Of a DNA stretch of 64,000 nucleotides, positions 25,206 to 33,245 are shown in pieces (positions within the stretch are counted from its first letter, which is position 1; each line of letters begins with the position of its first letter). The stretch covers positions 62,001 to 126,000 of the forward strand of contig JAGNLA010000005.1 in assembly GCA_017999835.1 (NCBI GenBank). The letters are read 5' to 3'. The stretch is from Caldisericia bacterium (GTDB lineage: Bacteria; Caldisericota; Caldisericia; JAAYUI01). The notes beneath the pieces were generated by a model. The model was not told the origin of the DNA. It saw nothing but the letters and a program-made list of their open reading frames with translations, and searched no databases. The translations under genes were made by a program, and so were the position numbers.

Positions 25206-26908
25206 TGAGAAAACTTATGCTTCTTGTCTGCCTATGCATGCTGCCGTTTCCAACGGTTCATGCAGCTGATGGGAAAGTTTCTGTCAAACCGATAGACAAG
25301 CAGGTCGCCATCGGGGACACCCTGAAAGTTGACGTCAGGGCTACAGGCCTTGCTGATCTTTCTTCAATAAAATTCCAGGTTACTTTTGAAAACCGCACAA
25401 TAAGCCTTAAGAGCATCGAAAACGGCAGCCTTTTGGTCAACGATCCAAAGCCAATGTTTGTCGAACCGACTGTTAGAAAAAACGGTGACAAAAGCACAGT
25501 GTTTTTCGGTGCTTCCTACACCAGCAGCAAAGACAAGTTTGCAGAATCAGGCACATTTTTCACCATGATCTTTGAGGCCATCGACAGTTCCAAAAGCTCG
25601 CCAATAAACATAGAACAGCTTGAAGGTCGAAACTACCGTTTTGAAGTTGTGCCGCTTACATCAGAAAACTCAGAGATATCGGTCAAGGCAAACCCAATAA
25701 AGCCAAATCTGATTGTCGACCCAAAAGAACTTGATTTTGGCACGCTGCGTTCAGGGGAAAAGAAAACATTGAAAGTCCATTTGAGCAATGACGGCAAGGC
25801 AGGTCTCAAAGGCACTCTGGAGCCTGACAACACCTGGATAGAAGTTGACCCAGCCAAGTTTGAGTCAGATGAACTAGATATTTCCATCACCGTTCAGCCG
25901 GTAGTAGGACTATTGTTGAACATGCAGCAAATCGGTTACCTTCAAGTTGTGACAAACGGCGGTTCTCAGAGTGTTCGCTGTAAATTTTACTACCAGGAGA
26001 CAGCTGTTGATGACCTTCCTCCAGATCTGACCATTACTGAACCAAAGGACAAAACACTGGTTAACAAGTCGAGCATTCATATCATCGGCAGAACAAACCC
26101 TGGCGTTGCAATCTATATTGGAAACAACCAAAAAGACGTTGCAGCAGACGGCTCCTTTGACATCCTCTACGACCTTCATGAGGGTCAAAACACAATAAAA
26201 GTTACAGCCAAGAAAGACACAGGTAAAACAACCGATTCAGTCGTCAATGTCACACTGGACTCGATGGCTCCATCTCTAACGGTCAAAGACCCTGGCACAA
26301 TAGTCCACTCCTCGCCAATCTGGATTGAAGGCGCCACGGAAAAGACGGCCATTATCCGCGCCAACGGCAAAAATAACAAACCGGACAACAACGGAAACTT
26401 CAAAATCGCTTTCGACCTCAAGGCTGGCGAGAACAAGCTGGAACTGTTTGCAGTAGACGAGGCCGGCAACAGCACCCCCTGGGGCAAGGTCATCACCTTT
26501 GTTCCCCAGGAAATCATCAGGGTGAGGATGTGGGTTGGAAAACCTGAAGCCTACGTAAACGATCAGCTCGAGTATTTGAAAGTCCCACCAACAATTAAAA
26601 ACGGCAAAACCTTTGTCCCACTCAGGTTTGTTTCAGACAGGTTCAAGGCGACTGTAAACTGGGATCCAAAAACAAGATCAGTCACTGTCAAAGGACAGAA
26701 GCACACATCAACGGTTTTTGTCGATTCCAAAAACGCTTTCCTTGATGGGCAGCCTAAGCTTTTGGAGGCAGCCCCATTCATAACAAACGGTTCGACCATG
26801 GTTCCGTTGCGTTTTATCGCCCAGGACACACTGACAGCCCTCATTGACTGGGATGCAAACGAAAAACGCATCGATCTGATCTTGACCATCGACATTTCAA
26901 CACCGTGA
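25205..26908 (+). CDS. secreted protein with cohesin-like, Ig-like and stalk domains
   Basis: The 567-aa protein has a signal peptide (MRKLMLLVCLCMLPFPTVHA). Residues about 25-150 resemble a cohesin domain (VAIGDTLKVDVRATGLADLSSIKFQVTF). A pilus-chaperone-like Ig segment with LDFGTLRSGEKKTLKVHLSNDG follows, then two glucodextranase-like Ig repeats (ITEPKDKTLVNKSSIHIIGRT; LTVKDPGTIVHSSPIWIEGAT). The end has two copper-amine-oxidase-N repeats (FVPLRFVSDRFKATVNWD; MVPLRFIAQDTLTALIDWD). The start is ATG 25205, sharing one base with the HAD stop. It is probably a surface scaffold or adhesin. Confidence 0.75.
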   Translation: MRKLMLLVCLCMLPFPTVHAADGKVSVKPIDKQVAIGDTLKVDVRATGLADLSSIKFQVTFENRTISLKSIENGSLLVNDPKPMFVEPTVRKNGDKSTVFFGASYTSSKDKFAESGTFFTMIFEAIDSSKSSPINIEQLEGRNYRFEVVPLTSENSEISVKANPIKPNLIVDPKELDFGTLRSGEKKTLKVHLSNDGKAGLKGTLEPDNTWIEVDPAKFESDELDISITVQPVVGLLLNMQQIGYLQVVTNGGSQSVRCKFYYQETAVDDLPPDLTITEPKDKTLVNKSSIHIIGRTNPGVAIYIGNNQKDVAADGSFDILYDLHEGQNTIKVTAKKDTGKTTDSVVNVTLDSMAPSLTVKDPGTIVHSSPIWIEGATEKTAIIRANGKNNKPDNNGNFKIAFDLKAGENKLELFAVDEAGNSTPWGKVITFVPQEIIRVRMWVGKPEAYVNDQLEYLKVPPTIKNGKTFVPLRFVSDRFKATVNWDPKTRSVTVKGQKHTSTVFVDSKNAFLDGQPKLLEAAPFITNGSTMVPLRFIAQDTLTALIDWDANEKRIDLILTIDISTP

Positions 26909-27795
26909 GAGCCTCATACGGATCGCTTCAGCTTCTGGGTATAAAACCTGGAGATTATAACTTCACTCCCAGAGCCATCTATCTGCTCATCGGCGACGCC
27001 TGCGAGGGTGGATGTTTGTTTTGTCCACAATCATCAGGCAACCCAGAAAGACTTTCCAGGGTGACCTGGCCTGAGGTTGACCAGGCTGACATCATTAAAG
27101 CCATTGGCAAAGCCAACCTCAACAGGATTTGCATCCAGGCAACAAGGTCGTCGGCAACAAAAGCTGACGTGATTGCCTTTCTCAAGCTGGCGCTCCCGCT
27201 GACCTGCGCTCCGATCTCGGTTTCAATGCACATTGAGACCCTTAGTGACGCCAGAGATCTTTTTGAAGCAGGTGCAGCCAACATCAGCATCGCCCTCGAC
27301 ACTGCAACCGAAGAGTTGAGCAAAAGGATCAAAAACAAACCGCTCCAGCCATCGATTAACCTCCTCAAAGAGATAGCCAAATTCTTCCCCGGTCAGGTAA
27401 CCACTCACCTAATCGCAGGACTTGGTGAAACACAGGAGCAGATAGTTGAACTGGCAAGAGACCTCATCAAATCGGACGTTGTGGTGAGCTTGTTTGCCTT
27501 CACACCAATTCCTGGCACGCCGCTTGAAAACCTCCAGCCACCAGACCTCAAACCCTACAGACAGGTTCAAACTGCTCTGGCATTGATCAGAAAAAATCAC
27601 GACTGGAAGATTGATTACAAAAACGGGCAGATTCAAAATCTTGGTGATTATGAAGGTCAGGTTACACCACAAGACTACCAGAATCCTGGCTGCAAAGGCT
27701 GCAACCGCCCATACTACAACGAAAAACCGGGGGGAATACTTTACAACCATCCAAACCCACCCGATATGGAACAAATTCTCAAGGAGCTCAAATAA
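26905..27795 (+). CDS. radical SAM protein, biotin/lipoyl-synthase-related
   Basis: The 296-aa protein carries the radical SAM cluster motif CEGGCLFC (CX3CX2C, Cys33/37/40) near a RASYGSLQLLG start, and a C-terminal pair of cysteines in NPGCKGCNRPYYNEKPGG. This layout matches COG2516, the biotin-synthase-related group that includes the two-part lipoyl synthases of archaea and some anaerobes (LipS). A sulfur-insertion role is an inference, and its partner protein is not in the window. Start GTG 26905 overlaps the stop of the secreted protein gene, an unusual operon partner. Confidence 0.75.
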   Translation: MRASYGSLQLLGIKPGDYNFTPRAIYLLIGDACEGGCLFCPQSSGNPERLSRVTWPEVDQADIIKAIGKANLNRICIQATRSSATKADVIAFLKLALPLTCAPISVSMHIETLSDARDLFEAGAANISIALDTATEELSKRIKNKPLQPSINLLKEIAKFFPGQVTTHLIAGLGETQEQIVELARDLIKSDVVVSLFAFTPIPGTPLENLQPPDLKPYRQVQTALALIRKNHDWKIDYKNGQIQNLGDYEGQVTPQDYQNPGCKGCNRPYYNEKPGGILYNHPNPPDMEQILKELK

Positions 27796-28980
27796 ATGCG
27801 CATAAAAACAATAGTCTTTACAATTGCTGCGACAATATCCCTTTCTTTGCTGGCCGGATGCGGCAACAGCGCCACAGTCAAGGTCAAAGGTGATATTGAC
27901 TGGTCAATCCTCAAAAAATCGGTCACCTACGCCTCGATTGTAAAAAACTCATGGAAAGCTGCAGAAAAAATAGACCTTCCAAAGGTCAACGTCAACCTAA
28001 CGCAGCCATTACCACCATTTGAAACTGTCGACCAGCTTGCCGGTGGGCAGGGAACAATGAAAGAAATGGTTGCCGCATCGGACAAAATAGAACTGCTCAA
28101 AGATCATGCAACCAAACTCATGACCGATTCACTTGAAGGCTGGGACATGGACAGGGCAGCCACAAGGGCTGAAAACATTGCAAACATAATGCACATCAAG
28201 CAACCTTTCACAGAAATCCTCATCCAGCCAGACCCAGTGTTGCCATCTGGTCTTTCAAGAACCGTCATCGAAGGCACAACTGCCAGAATAATCATTCCAT
28301 CAGGCATTGCTCAAAAAGATTTCGATACGGCCTATATCAATGCTCTTTTAACATGGGAGCTAAAAAACAAAAAACCAGATTTTTCAAGACTGGAGCAGTT
28401 TTGCATTGCCAATGGAGCATTCCTGCCAGCAACAGAGCAGTTTGCTTCAGACCTTGCATTTGCCATGAACACATGGGTAGAAGGAACGATTGAACCGGAC
28501 TATCGCACATATTTGCTCAAATCATCGCTGGACTTTGGACATGTCTTCACCCCACAGGTTTCCCAGTGGGCTGGCAATTATTTTCATTTTCTTGGCAACG
28601 TTACGCTTTCCGATGTCATCGAAAGCGCAGTCAAAGACTGCGAAAATCCTCTCTATCAACAGCTCTATTCAAGCCTGAAAAATCACGGTCATCTCCCTCT
28701 CAAGCTTGAGGACAGTTCAGAAGGCGTCAAAATTGCCGGGTTCGAAAACGACAAAGCCGAAAACACAGGGTTGCTTATTGGCGACATTGTCACCGAATTC
28801 GACAAGATTCCAGTCAAATCGACATGGAACATCTCTAGCATCCTTTTTGACAAGAACCCAGGTGAAACACTGACAATAAACATTATCAGGCATGAAGTCA
28901 AAGGAACTGCAAAAAGCTACGTTACGCTGGAACAGATTGGCGGAAGAGTCAAACTGGTTTATAAAATCGAGCTTGAATGA
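27796..28980 (+). CDS. lipoprotein with C-terminal PDZ domain
   Basis: The 394-aa protein has a lipoprotein signal (LSLLAGCGNS, Cys22). The middle (residues about 60-300) is helical and unrecognised. Residues about 315-380 form a PDZ domain (ENTGLLIGDIVTEFDKIPVKSTWNI and GETLTINIIRH). No protease or peptidase motif is visible, so it is probably a membrane-tethered adaptor. AAGGAG precedes the ATG, which follows directly on the radical SAM stop. It is the last gene of the operon, convergent with the amidotransferase gene. Confidence 0.75.
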   Translation: MRIKTIVFTIAATISLSLLAGCGNSATVKVKGDIDWSILKKSVTYASIVKNSWKAAEKIDLPKVNVNLTQPLPPFETVDQLAGGQGTMKEMVAASDKIELLKDHATKLMTDSLEGWDMDRAATRAENIANIMHIKQPFTEILIQPDPVLPSGLSRTVIEGTTARIIIPSGIAQKDFDTAYINALLTWELKNKKPDFSRLEQFCIANGAFLPATEQFASDLAFAMNTWVEGTIEPDYRTYLLKSSLDFGHVFTPQVSQWAGNYFHFLGNVTLSDVIESAVKDCENPLYQQLYSSLKNHGHLPLKLEDSSEGVKIAGFENDKAENTGLLIGDIVTEFDKIPVKSTWNISSILFDKNPGETLTINIIRHEVKGTAKSYVTLEQIGGRVKLVYKIELE

Positions 28981-28992
28981 TTTTCTGTTAAA

Positions 28993-29685
28993 TTATTCTT
29001 CAGTCGGTTTGACCGGAAGCGTTAACGACAAAAAATTTCTAAGCATTTCTTGTCCAAACCAGAAACCTGGAACAGGCAGCTCCGGATGAAACTGGAAACC
29101 GTAGATGGGTTTTGTTTTGTGTCTTACACCTGCAATTATCTGGTATGAAGTTCTGGTTTCACCAAGTTTTACAAAGTCCTGTGGCACCTTTGACAACGAC
29201 CAGTTGTGCCTGACTGCAACCAGGAAACCTGCAAGCGGGACTGATTTAAAAACCGGATCCGAGCCATAGGTGTTTACCGGGATGAAGGTTGCGTTGCCCT
29301 GTCCACCTTTGAAATCCATTGTGACCGTTTTGTCCCAAGTGGTTGATATGAGCTGGTGACCATAGCAAATTCCAAAAATCGGCCCATCAAATTCTTCGAG
29401 AACCCTCTTTGAAAGTGTCCTGAAACCCGCAGGATCACCAACATGATCCGGTGAACCAGAGAAAATTATTGTCTTGTCAGAATCTTTCACCGAGTCTAAG
29501 CTGAAACTTGACTGGCAAAATTGTGTTTCAATGGTATTGTGCTTAATTGGAGCAGGCGCAACACCCTGTCGCATTACTCTCACAAGCCTTATATTTTCAT
29601 CATCAAGGCAGTTGCAGACAGATGAAATCAATGAATTTATGTGTCGGGTTCCAAAATCGACAATCAAAACTTTTTGTGAACTCAT
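28993..29685 (-). CDS. class I glutamine amidotransferase domain protein (GuaA-like)
   Basis: The 230-aa protein is a stand-alone glutaminase domain: nucleophile Cys107 in GPIFGICYGHQL, and His200/Glu202 in FQFHPE. This is the triad of class I amidotransferases, which release ammonia from glutamine. The SGSPDHV segment resembles the domain of GMP synthase, but there is no synthetase domain. The acceptor reaction is unknown. ATG 29685 has no ribosome site; TTGTTT and GACAAT 16 nt apart lie just before it, so it may be leaderless. Confidence 0.85.
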   Translation of the reverse strand: MSSQKVLIVDFGTRHINSLISSVCNCLDDENIRLVRVMRQGVAPAPIKHNTIETQFCQSSFSLDSVKDSDKTIIFSGSPDHVGDPAGFRTLSKRVLEEFDGPIFGICYGHQLISTTWDKTVTMDFKGGQGNATFIPVNTYGSDPVFKSVPLAGFLVAVRHNWSLSKVPQDFVKLGETRTSYQIIAGVRHKTKPIYGFQFHPELPVPGFWFGQEMLRNFLSLTLPVKPTEE

Positions 29686-29760
29686 AACAAAATTGTCTTT
29701 ATGAAATTAAACAAAACAAGATGTTTTTGGTATATCATTTAATTAATATTTTCTCCAACA

Positions 29761-29790
29761 AACAAAAACCCCGCTTGATAAGCGGGGTTT
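29761..29790 (-). terminator. intrinsic terminator of the lipoprotein gene at 29.8-30.4 kb
   Basis: An 11-bp stem (29766-29776 with 29780-29790) around GAT gives, on the minus strand, AAACCCCGCTT and its complement followed by TTTTTGTT. Confidence 0.85.
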
Positions 29791-29818
29791 AATTGGCTAA
29801 GTGATAAACAGCGTCCAA

Positions 29819-30376
29819 CTATGGAATATCGATTGTTACCATATCATCACTAAGAATGTCCGGTGTTTTCATTGTGAGCTTCCAACCAGAAACTGAAAGT
29901 GATGAATCACCCGGAACTTTGAAATACCATTCACCTATTGATTCTTTTCCGGCAGTAAAGTCTGTGTCATTGAGAACGCCATCGGTAATTACTTCATCGC
30001 CATATTCTTTCCCATCTGGCGAAACAAGCTTTGCGTCAGCAAAAAGAGAGCTGAATGTTGATTTGCTCATACCTTCATTTTTGCAAACGAACTTTATCCA
30101 GACATAAATCTGTCCTGCTTCTTCACCCATGGTAATACCGCCAAGCTTGTAACCTTCCTCAATCTTGGTTTCCAGTAGTTTGTAGCTGTAGTTTCCAGCT
30201 TTCACCCAATCAGCTGTTGCGGCTGGGGTTTCCGTTTCGGTCTTTACTTCAGTTTCAGTTTTACCATCGGTTACAACCTTGTCATCTTTGACAGGTTCAT
30301 TGTTCTCTCCACCACAGGCAACAAATGTCATTGACACCGCAAGAACAAGCACAAGCAACCAAGCAATCTTTTTCAT
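29819..30376 (-). CDS. DUF4352-like lipoprotein
   Basis: The 185-aa protein has a lipobox (SMTFVACGG, Cys21), a Thr/Glu/Lys-rich linker (residues 25-55) and a beta-sandwich domain with YVWIKFVCKNEGMSKSTFSSLFADAKLVSPDGKEY, typical of telokin-like DUF4352 lipoproteins, whose role is unknown. ATG 30376 is chosen because GGAGG then sits 6 nt away; ATG 30382 would abut it. It has its own promoter and terminator. Confidence 0.75.
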   Translation of the reverse strand: MKKIAWLLVLVLAVSMTFVACGGENNEPVKDDKVVTDGKTETEVKTETETPAATADWVKAGNYSYKLLETKIEEGYKLGGITMGEEAGQIYVWIKFVCKNEGMSKSTFSSLFADAKLVSPDGKEYGDEVITDGVLNDTDFTAGKESIGEWYFKVPGDSSLSVSGWKLTMKTPDILSDDMVTIDIP

Positions 30377-30405
30377 GTCCATCCTCCTTAATGTTATATA
30401 CGGTT

Positions 30406-30434
30406 ATATTAACAAACTTAACTTTTGATGTAAA
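30406..30434 (-). promoter_or_regulatory. promoter of the DUF4352-like lipoprotein gene
   Basis: On the minus strand TTTACA (30434-30429), 17 nt spacer, TAATAT (30411-30406), about 30 nt before the start codon. Confidence 0.5.
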
Positions 30435-30465
30435 TATGTGAATTTCTTATTACAAATAATTCGTA

Positions 30466-30972
30466 TTATTTAAGGATAATTTCGGCTTTTGGCTGTTCTC
30501 TCTGGCCAATGTGGGTCATGTTCAGCTTCATGCCTGCAGTCACAAGGTTCATGTCGCCAGGCATCTTGAAATAGATACTGCCTGAAACAGTTTCTCCTGC
30601 CTTGCAGTCAACCTTGTCCAACGCTCCGTCAACAAACAGCTCATACTGGGAAATATTGCCTTTGCCATCATCAAGCTCTGGGGTGAGCATACCAAGCATG
30701 AACATACTATCTTGATCCATGTTGTTTCTGGCAGTGATGTCGACTTTGACAAAGACATACCCTTCCTCGGTTTTCTCCTGACCTGTCACCATTATGGATT
30801 TTACGACCGACTGGCTGTCAACTTTTACAGCCCACTCACCCAGGTTGGCAAACTCCGGGTCTGGGAGCTTTGAGCCACCATTATCAGGGGTCACCTTTAC
30901 ATCACCACCACAGGCAACAGCCATCATTGGTATCAAAACCATCAGCAACGCAGCAGAAATAATTCTCTTCAT
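30466..30972 (-). CDS. small lipoprotein related to DUF4352
   Basis: The 168-aa protein has a lipoprotein signal (MMAVACGGD, Cys near 18) and a single beta domain with YVFVKVDITARNNMDQDSMFMLGMLTPELDDG. The organisation resembles the adjacent DUF4352-like lipoprotein: lipobox, a large-conductance-like aliphatic core and an acidic NDxD-like patch; the two are probable paralogues. ATG 30972 follows TTGGAGG by 5 nt. Confidence 0.65.
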   Translation of the reverse strand: MKRIISAALLMVLIPMMAVACGGDVKVTPDNGGSKLPDPEFANLGEWAVKVDSQSVVKSIMVTGQEKTEEGYVFVKVDITARNNMDQDSMFMLGMLTPELDDGKGNISQYELFVDGALDKVDCKAGETVSGSIYFKMPGDMNLVTAGMKLNMTHIGQREQPKAEIILK

Positions 30973-30995
30973 TTTTTCCTCCAAAGTCATATTTG

Positions 30996-31024
30996 AATTT
31001 ACAGCTCTAGATGTCGTTTTGCAA
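30996..31024 (-). promoter_or_regulatory. promoter of the small lipoprotein gene at 30.5-31.0 kb
   Basis: On the minus strand TTGCAA (31024-31019), 17 nt spacer, TAAATT (31001-30996), followed by the GGAGG site of the gene. Confidence 0.5.
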
Positions 31025-31037
31025 GTTTTTATAAAAA

Positions 31038-31463
31038 CTAGATTTCAGGTGGGGTGTTCATCTCAAAAACGAGCAGGTCATAACCATGACTGTCTCTAAA
31101 AATCATCTTGATTCCTGCAACTTCCAGCGTCTTTACCTGTTTAATCAGCTCAAAGAAGTTAGATTCCGCTCTCATTGCCTCCTCTGTACCTGCCATTTTT
31201 GTTGAAACAAACTGACCGAAAGTGATGTCGTAACCGTCGATGGAGTAATCACCGCTGTAAGAATTCACTGCTGACTTTCCTGACATTGTTTTATCATCAA
31301 AGTTTGCAGTTATTTCATAAGCATCAGCTTTAATAGATGAAATTGACCAGGCAACAAGCTTCCACCCTGTCCGCTCCAGGGAAACCGACTGTTTTTTCCC
31401 AACACAACCTGACAATACCAAAACCAACACGGTCAGAGCTGAGAACATGGCTGTTTTTCTCAT
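31038..31463 (-). CDS. META (HslJ-like) domain lipoprotein
   Basis: The 141-aa lipoprotein (lipobox VLVLSGCVG) has a META domain: TGWKLVAWSISS, ITANFDDKTMSGKSAVNSYSGDYSIDG, then a helix and IKMIFRDSHGYDLLVFE. META domains occur in HslJ (novobiocin resistance) and in secreted proteins of unknown role. ATG 31463 with AAGGAG 7 nt upstream is preferred to the longer frame. It is the third small lipoprotein gene in a row, each with its own promoter. Confidence 0.75.
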   Translation of the reverse strand: MRKTAMFSALTVLVLVLSGCVGKKQSVSLERTGWKLVAWSISSIKADAYEITANFDDKTMSGKSAVNSYSGDYSIDGYDITFGQFVSTKMAGTEEAMRAESNFFELIKQVKTLEVAGIKMIFRDSHGYDLLVFEMNTPPEI

Positions 31464-31481
31464 TTTTCTCTCCTTTTGTAC

Positions 31482-31510
31482 TTTGTAAACATCATTCACG
31501 TTTCATACAA
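31482..31510 (-). promoter_or_regulatory. possible promoter of the META lipoprotein gene
   Basis: On the minus strand TTGTAT (31510-31505), 17 nt spacer, TACAAA (31487-31482). The -10 box is weak. Confidence 0.35.
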
Positions 31511-31552
31511 TTAGACGTATTCTAAAGTTCCAGGATTATAAACATCAATTAT

Positions 31553-31580
31553 TTGCAATTAACCAGACGTTGGTTATTAT
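31553..31580 (+). promoter_or_regulatory. promoter of the 150-aa helical protein gene
   Basis: TTGCAA (31553-31558), 16 nt spacer, TATTAT (31575-31580), 34 nt before the ATG at 31615. Confidence 0.5.
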
Positions 31581-31614
31581 TCATTCAAAAGACTCAGCGT
31601 ATCCCGGAGGAAAC

Positions 31615-32067
31615 ATGGCTTCAGAAATTGCAGAATTCCACAGGAATCTTGGAGTAGAATACTTTAACGCCACCTGGGCGCTCATCGACAAAACAGACAG
31701 AACCCCAGATGATGATTACAACATGATCCTTATGGCTCAGGCGTCGAGATTTCACTGGGGATTTGCCGGCACACAGGTGGAGTTTCAGGCTGGCGACTGG
31801 CTTGTTTCAAAGGTCTACTACATCCTCGGCCACAAGGAAGAATGCATGTTTACAGCAAAAAGGTGCCTTGATATCTGCCTTGGTGAAAACATTGAAGGAT
31901 TTCATCTTGCGTTCGCCTATGAAGGCATGGCCAGAGCTTACAAACTCAATGGTGACGAGGAAAAGTTCAGACAATTCCAAGCCATGGCCATGGAAAAAGC
32001 TGGTCTTGTTGAAGATGAGGACGACAGAAACTACACAATCTCAGAGATAGAGAAAAACAATTTCTAG
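31615..32067 (+). CDS. small cytoplasmic helical (TPR-like) protein, unknown
   Basis: The 150-aa protein is predicted all-helical, with repeated helical pairs such as DWLVSKVYYILGHKEECMFTAKRCLDI and AFAYEGMARAYKLNGDEEKFRQF, resembling two TPR motifs. It has no signal peptide. ATG 31615 follows GGAGG by 4 nt, which decides the start over the longer frame. I recognise no defined family. Confidence 0.65.
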   Translation: MASEIAEFHRNLGVEYFNATWALIDKTDRTPDDDYNMILMAQASRFHWGFAGTQVEFQAGDWLVSKVYYILGHKEECMFTAKRCLDICLGENIEGFHLAFAYEGMARAYKLNGDEEKFRQFQAMAMEKAGLVEDEDDRNYTISEIEKNNF

Positions 32068-32069
32068 GT

Positions 32070-33188
32070 TTATTCCGACAGAATCTTGAAACTCAATCCG
32101 AAAAGGTTGTTTCTGGTCGTTAGCCAGGTAACTGTTGAACCACTGATGCCCTGAATATACTGGTTTCCAGGATCCAAACTCACCGGATACGACCAGTCGG
32201 TGTTAAAATTGTAAGCCCAGATGTCGATGCCCTTGTCATAAAAGTCACGCTTGTCTTCCCACATGACAACCGGCCAGGAAAAATGGACTCTCTCTTTTTC
32301 AGTAAGCCATATTCTTTCGATTGGTTTATTCGTCACTATAGTTTCGCCAAGTCTTGCAAACCTCAGCTGGCAATCGGTAGTGCTGTCGATTGGCTGGCTC
32401 AAATAAACAACCTGCCCGTTTGAGATGGCTGCGCTGGTGACGTCGTTTGTTGAGGTGTCAACTGGAACTTCCATTGCATTTTCAATGTCGTAGGCAAACA
32501 AGTCTCTATCAGGTCTGAAAACGTATCTTCCGATTATCAAAAGCCAGTTGTCTTCAAAACCAACACAATACTGATCACCAGGTTCGTGGCATACAATATC
32601 AATTTTTTCAGTCTCAAAATCGTATGACCACACATCAAGATCATACGAGTCGTCCTGCTGCGTCCAGAAAACCTTCTGTCCGTTTGAGAGAATGTTTGTC
32701 GGTTTTTCTTTTGACTGTCCTCTTACCTGGACGGTTTTTCCGTCAATCGAGTTGTAGCACTTGATTGAAAAAACATTGCCATCTTCAACAACCCAGATGA
32801 CCCTGTCACCAAAGACCCAAAAACGGCTTTCATCCCCTGGCAGTTGAGAGATCATTCTGACGTCCCCATCAAGATTTGTCATTGCCAGATCGGTTTGCGA
32901 TGTTTTATCCAAAGCAACCGTGTAAACAACATTGTTGCCACAAAACACTGGATTTGATTCGATAATGTTTGATTCAGTCAGTCTTTTTTCGTCACCCGTC
33001 ACAAGGTTTACTGACCAGAGATCTGACTGACCATCAATTGGTCTTGAGAAAACCGCTATCGATCCATTCACTGTTCCTCTTGCAGGAATCTCAAACATAC
33101 CGTAGGTTCTTATCGTTTCGTTCGAACCGGCAAAAGGCACCGGCAAAACAAGAGCTATAGCTAAAATCACAAGGATTGGTTTTCTCAT
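32070..33188 (-). CDS. secreted TolB-like beta-propeller protein
   Basis: The 372-aa protein has a short signal peptide (MRKPILVILAIALVLPVPFAG) and a six-bladed propeller of repeats such as DLWSVNLVTGDEKRLT, DVWSYDFETEKIDIVCHEPGD and DIWAYNFNTDWSYPVSLDPGN, as in TolB/WD40-like periplasmic proteins. It has no anchor, so it is probably released or periplasmic. The ATG has no ribosome site but lies 6 nt after a perfect -10 box: a leaderless gene. Confidence 0.75.
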   Translation of the reverse strand: MRKPILVILAIALVLPVPFAGSNETIRTYGMFEIPARGTVNGSIAVFSRPIDGQSDLWSVNLVTGDEKRLTESNIIESNPVFCGNNVVYTVALDKTSQTDLAMTNLDGDVRMISQLPGDESRFWVFGDRVIWVVEDGNVFSIKCYNSIDGKTVQVRGQSKEKPTNILSNGQKVFWTQQDDSYDLDVWSYDFETEKIDIVCHEPGDQYCVGFEDNWLLIIGRYVFRPDRDLFAYDIENAMEVPVDTSTNDVTSAAISNGQVVYLSQPIDSTTDCQLRFARLGETIVTNKPIERIWLTEKERVHFSWPVVMWEDKRDFYDKGIDIWAYNFNTDWSYPVSLDPGNQYIQGISGSTVTWLTTRNNLFGLSFKILSE

Positions 33189-33194
33189 GGAAGG

Positions 33195-33223
33195 ATTATA
33201 CCCTCAACTCTCTTAAGTTTCAA
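33195..33223 (-). promoter_or_regulatory. leaderless promoter of the TolB-like gene
   Basis: On the minus strand TTGAAA (33223-33218), 17 nt spacer, TATAAT (33200-33195), then 6 nt and the ATG (33188). The predicted start coincides with the start codon. Confidence 0.7.
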
Positions 33224-33245
33224 ACTTGTGAACCTTCCTAAAGAA

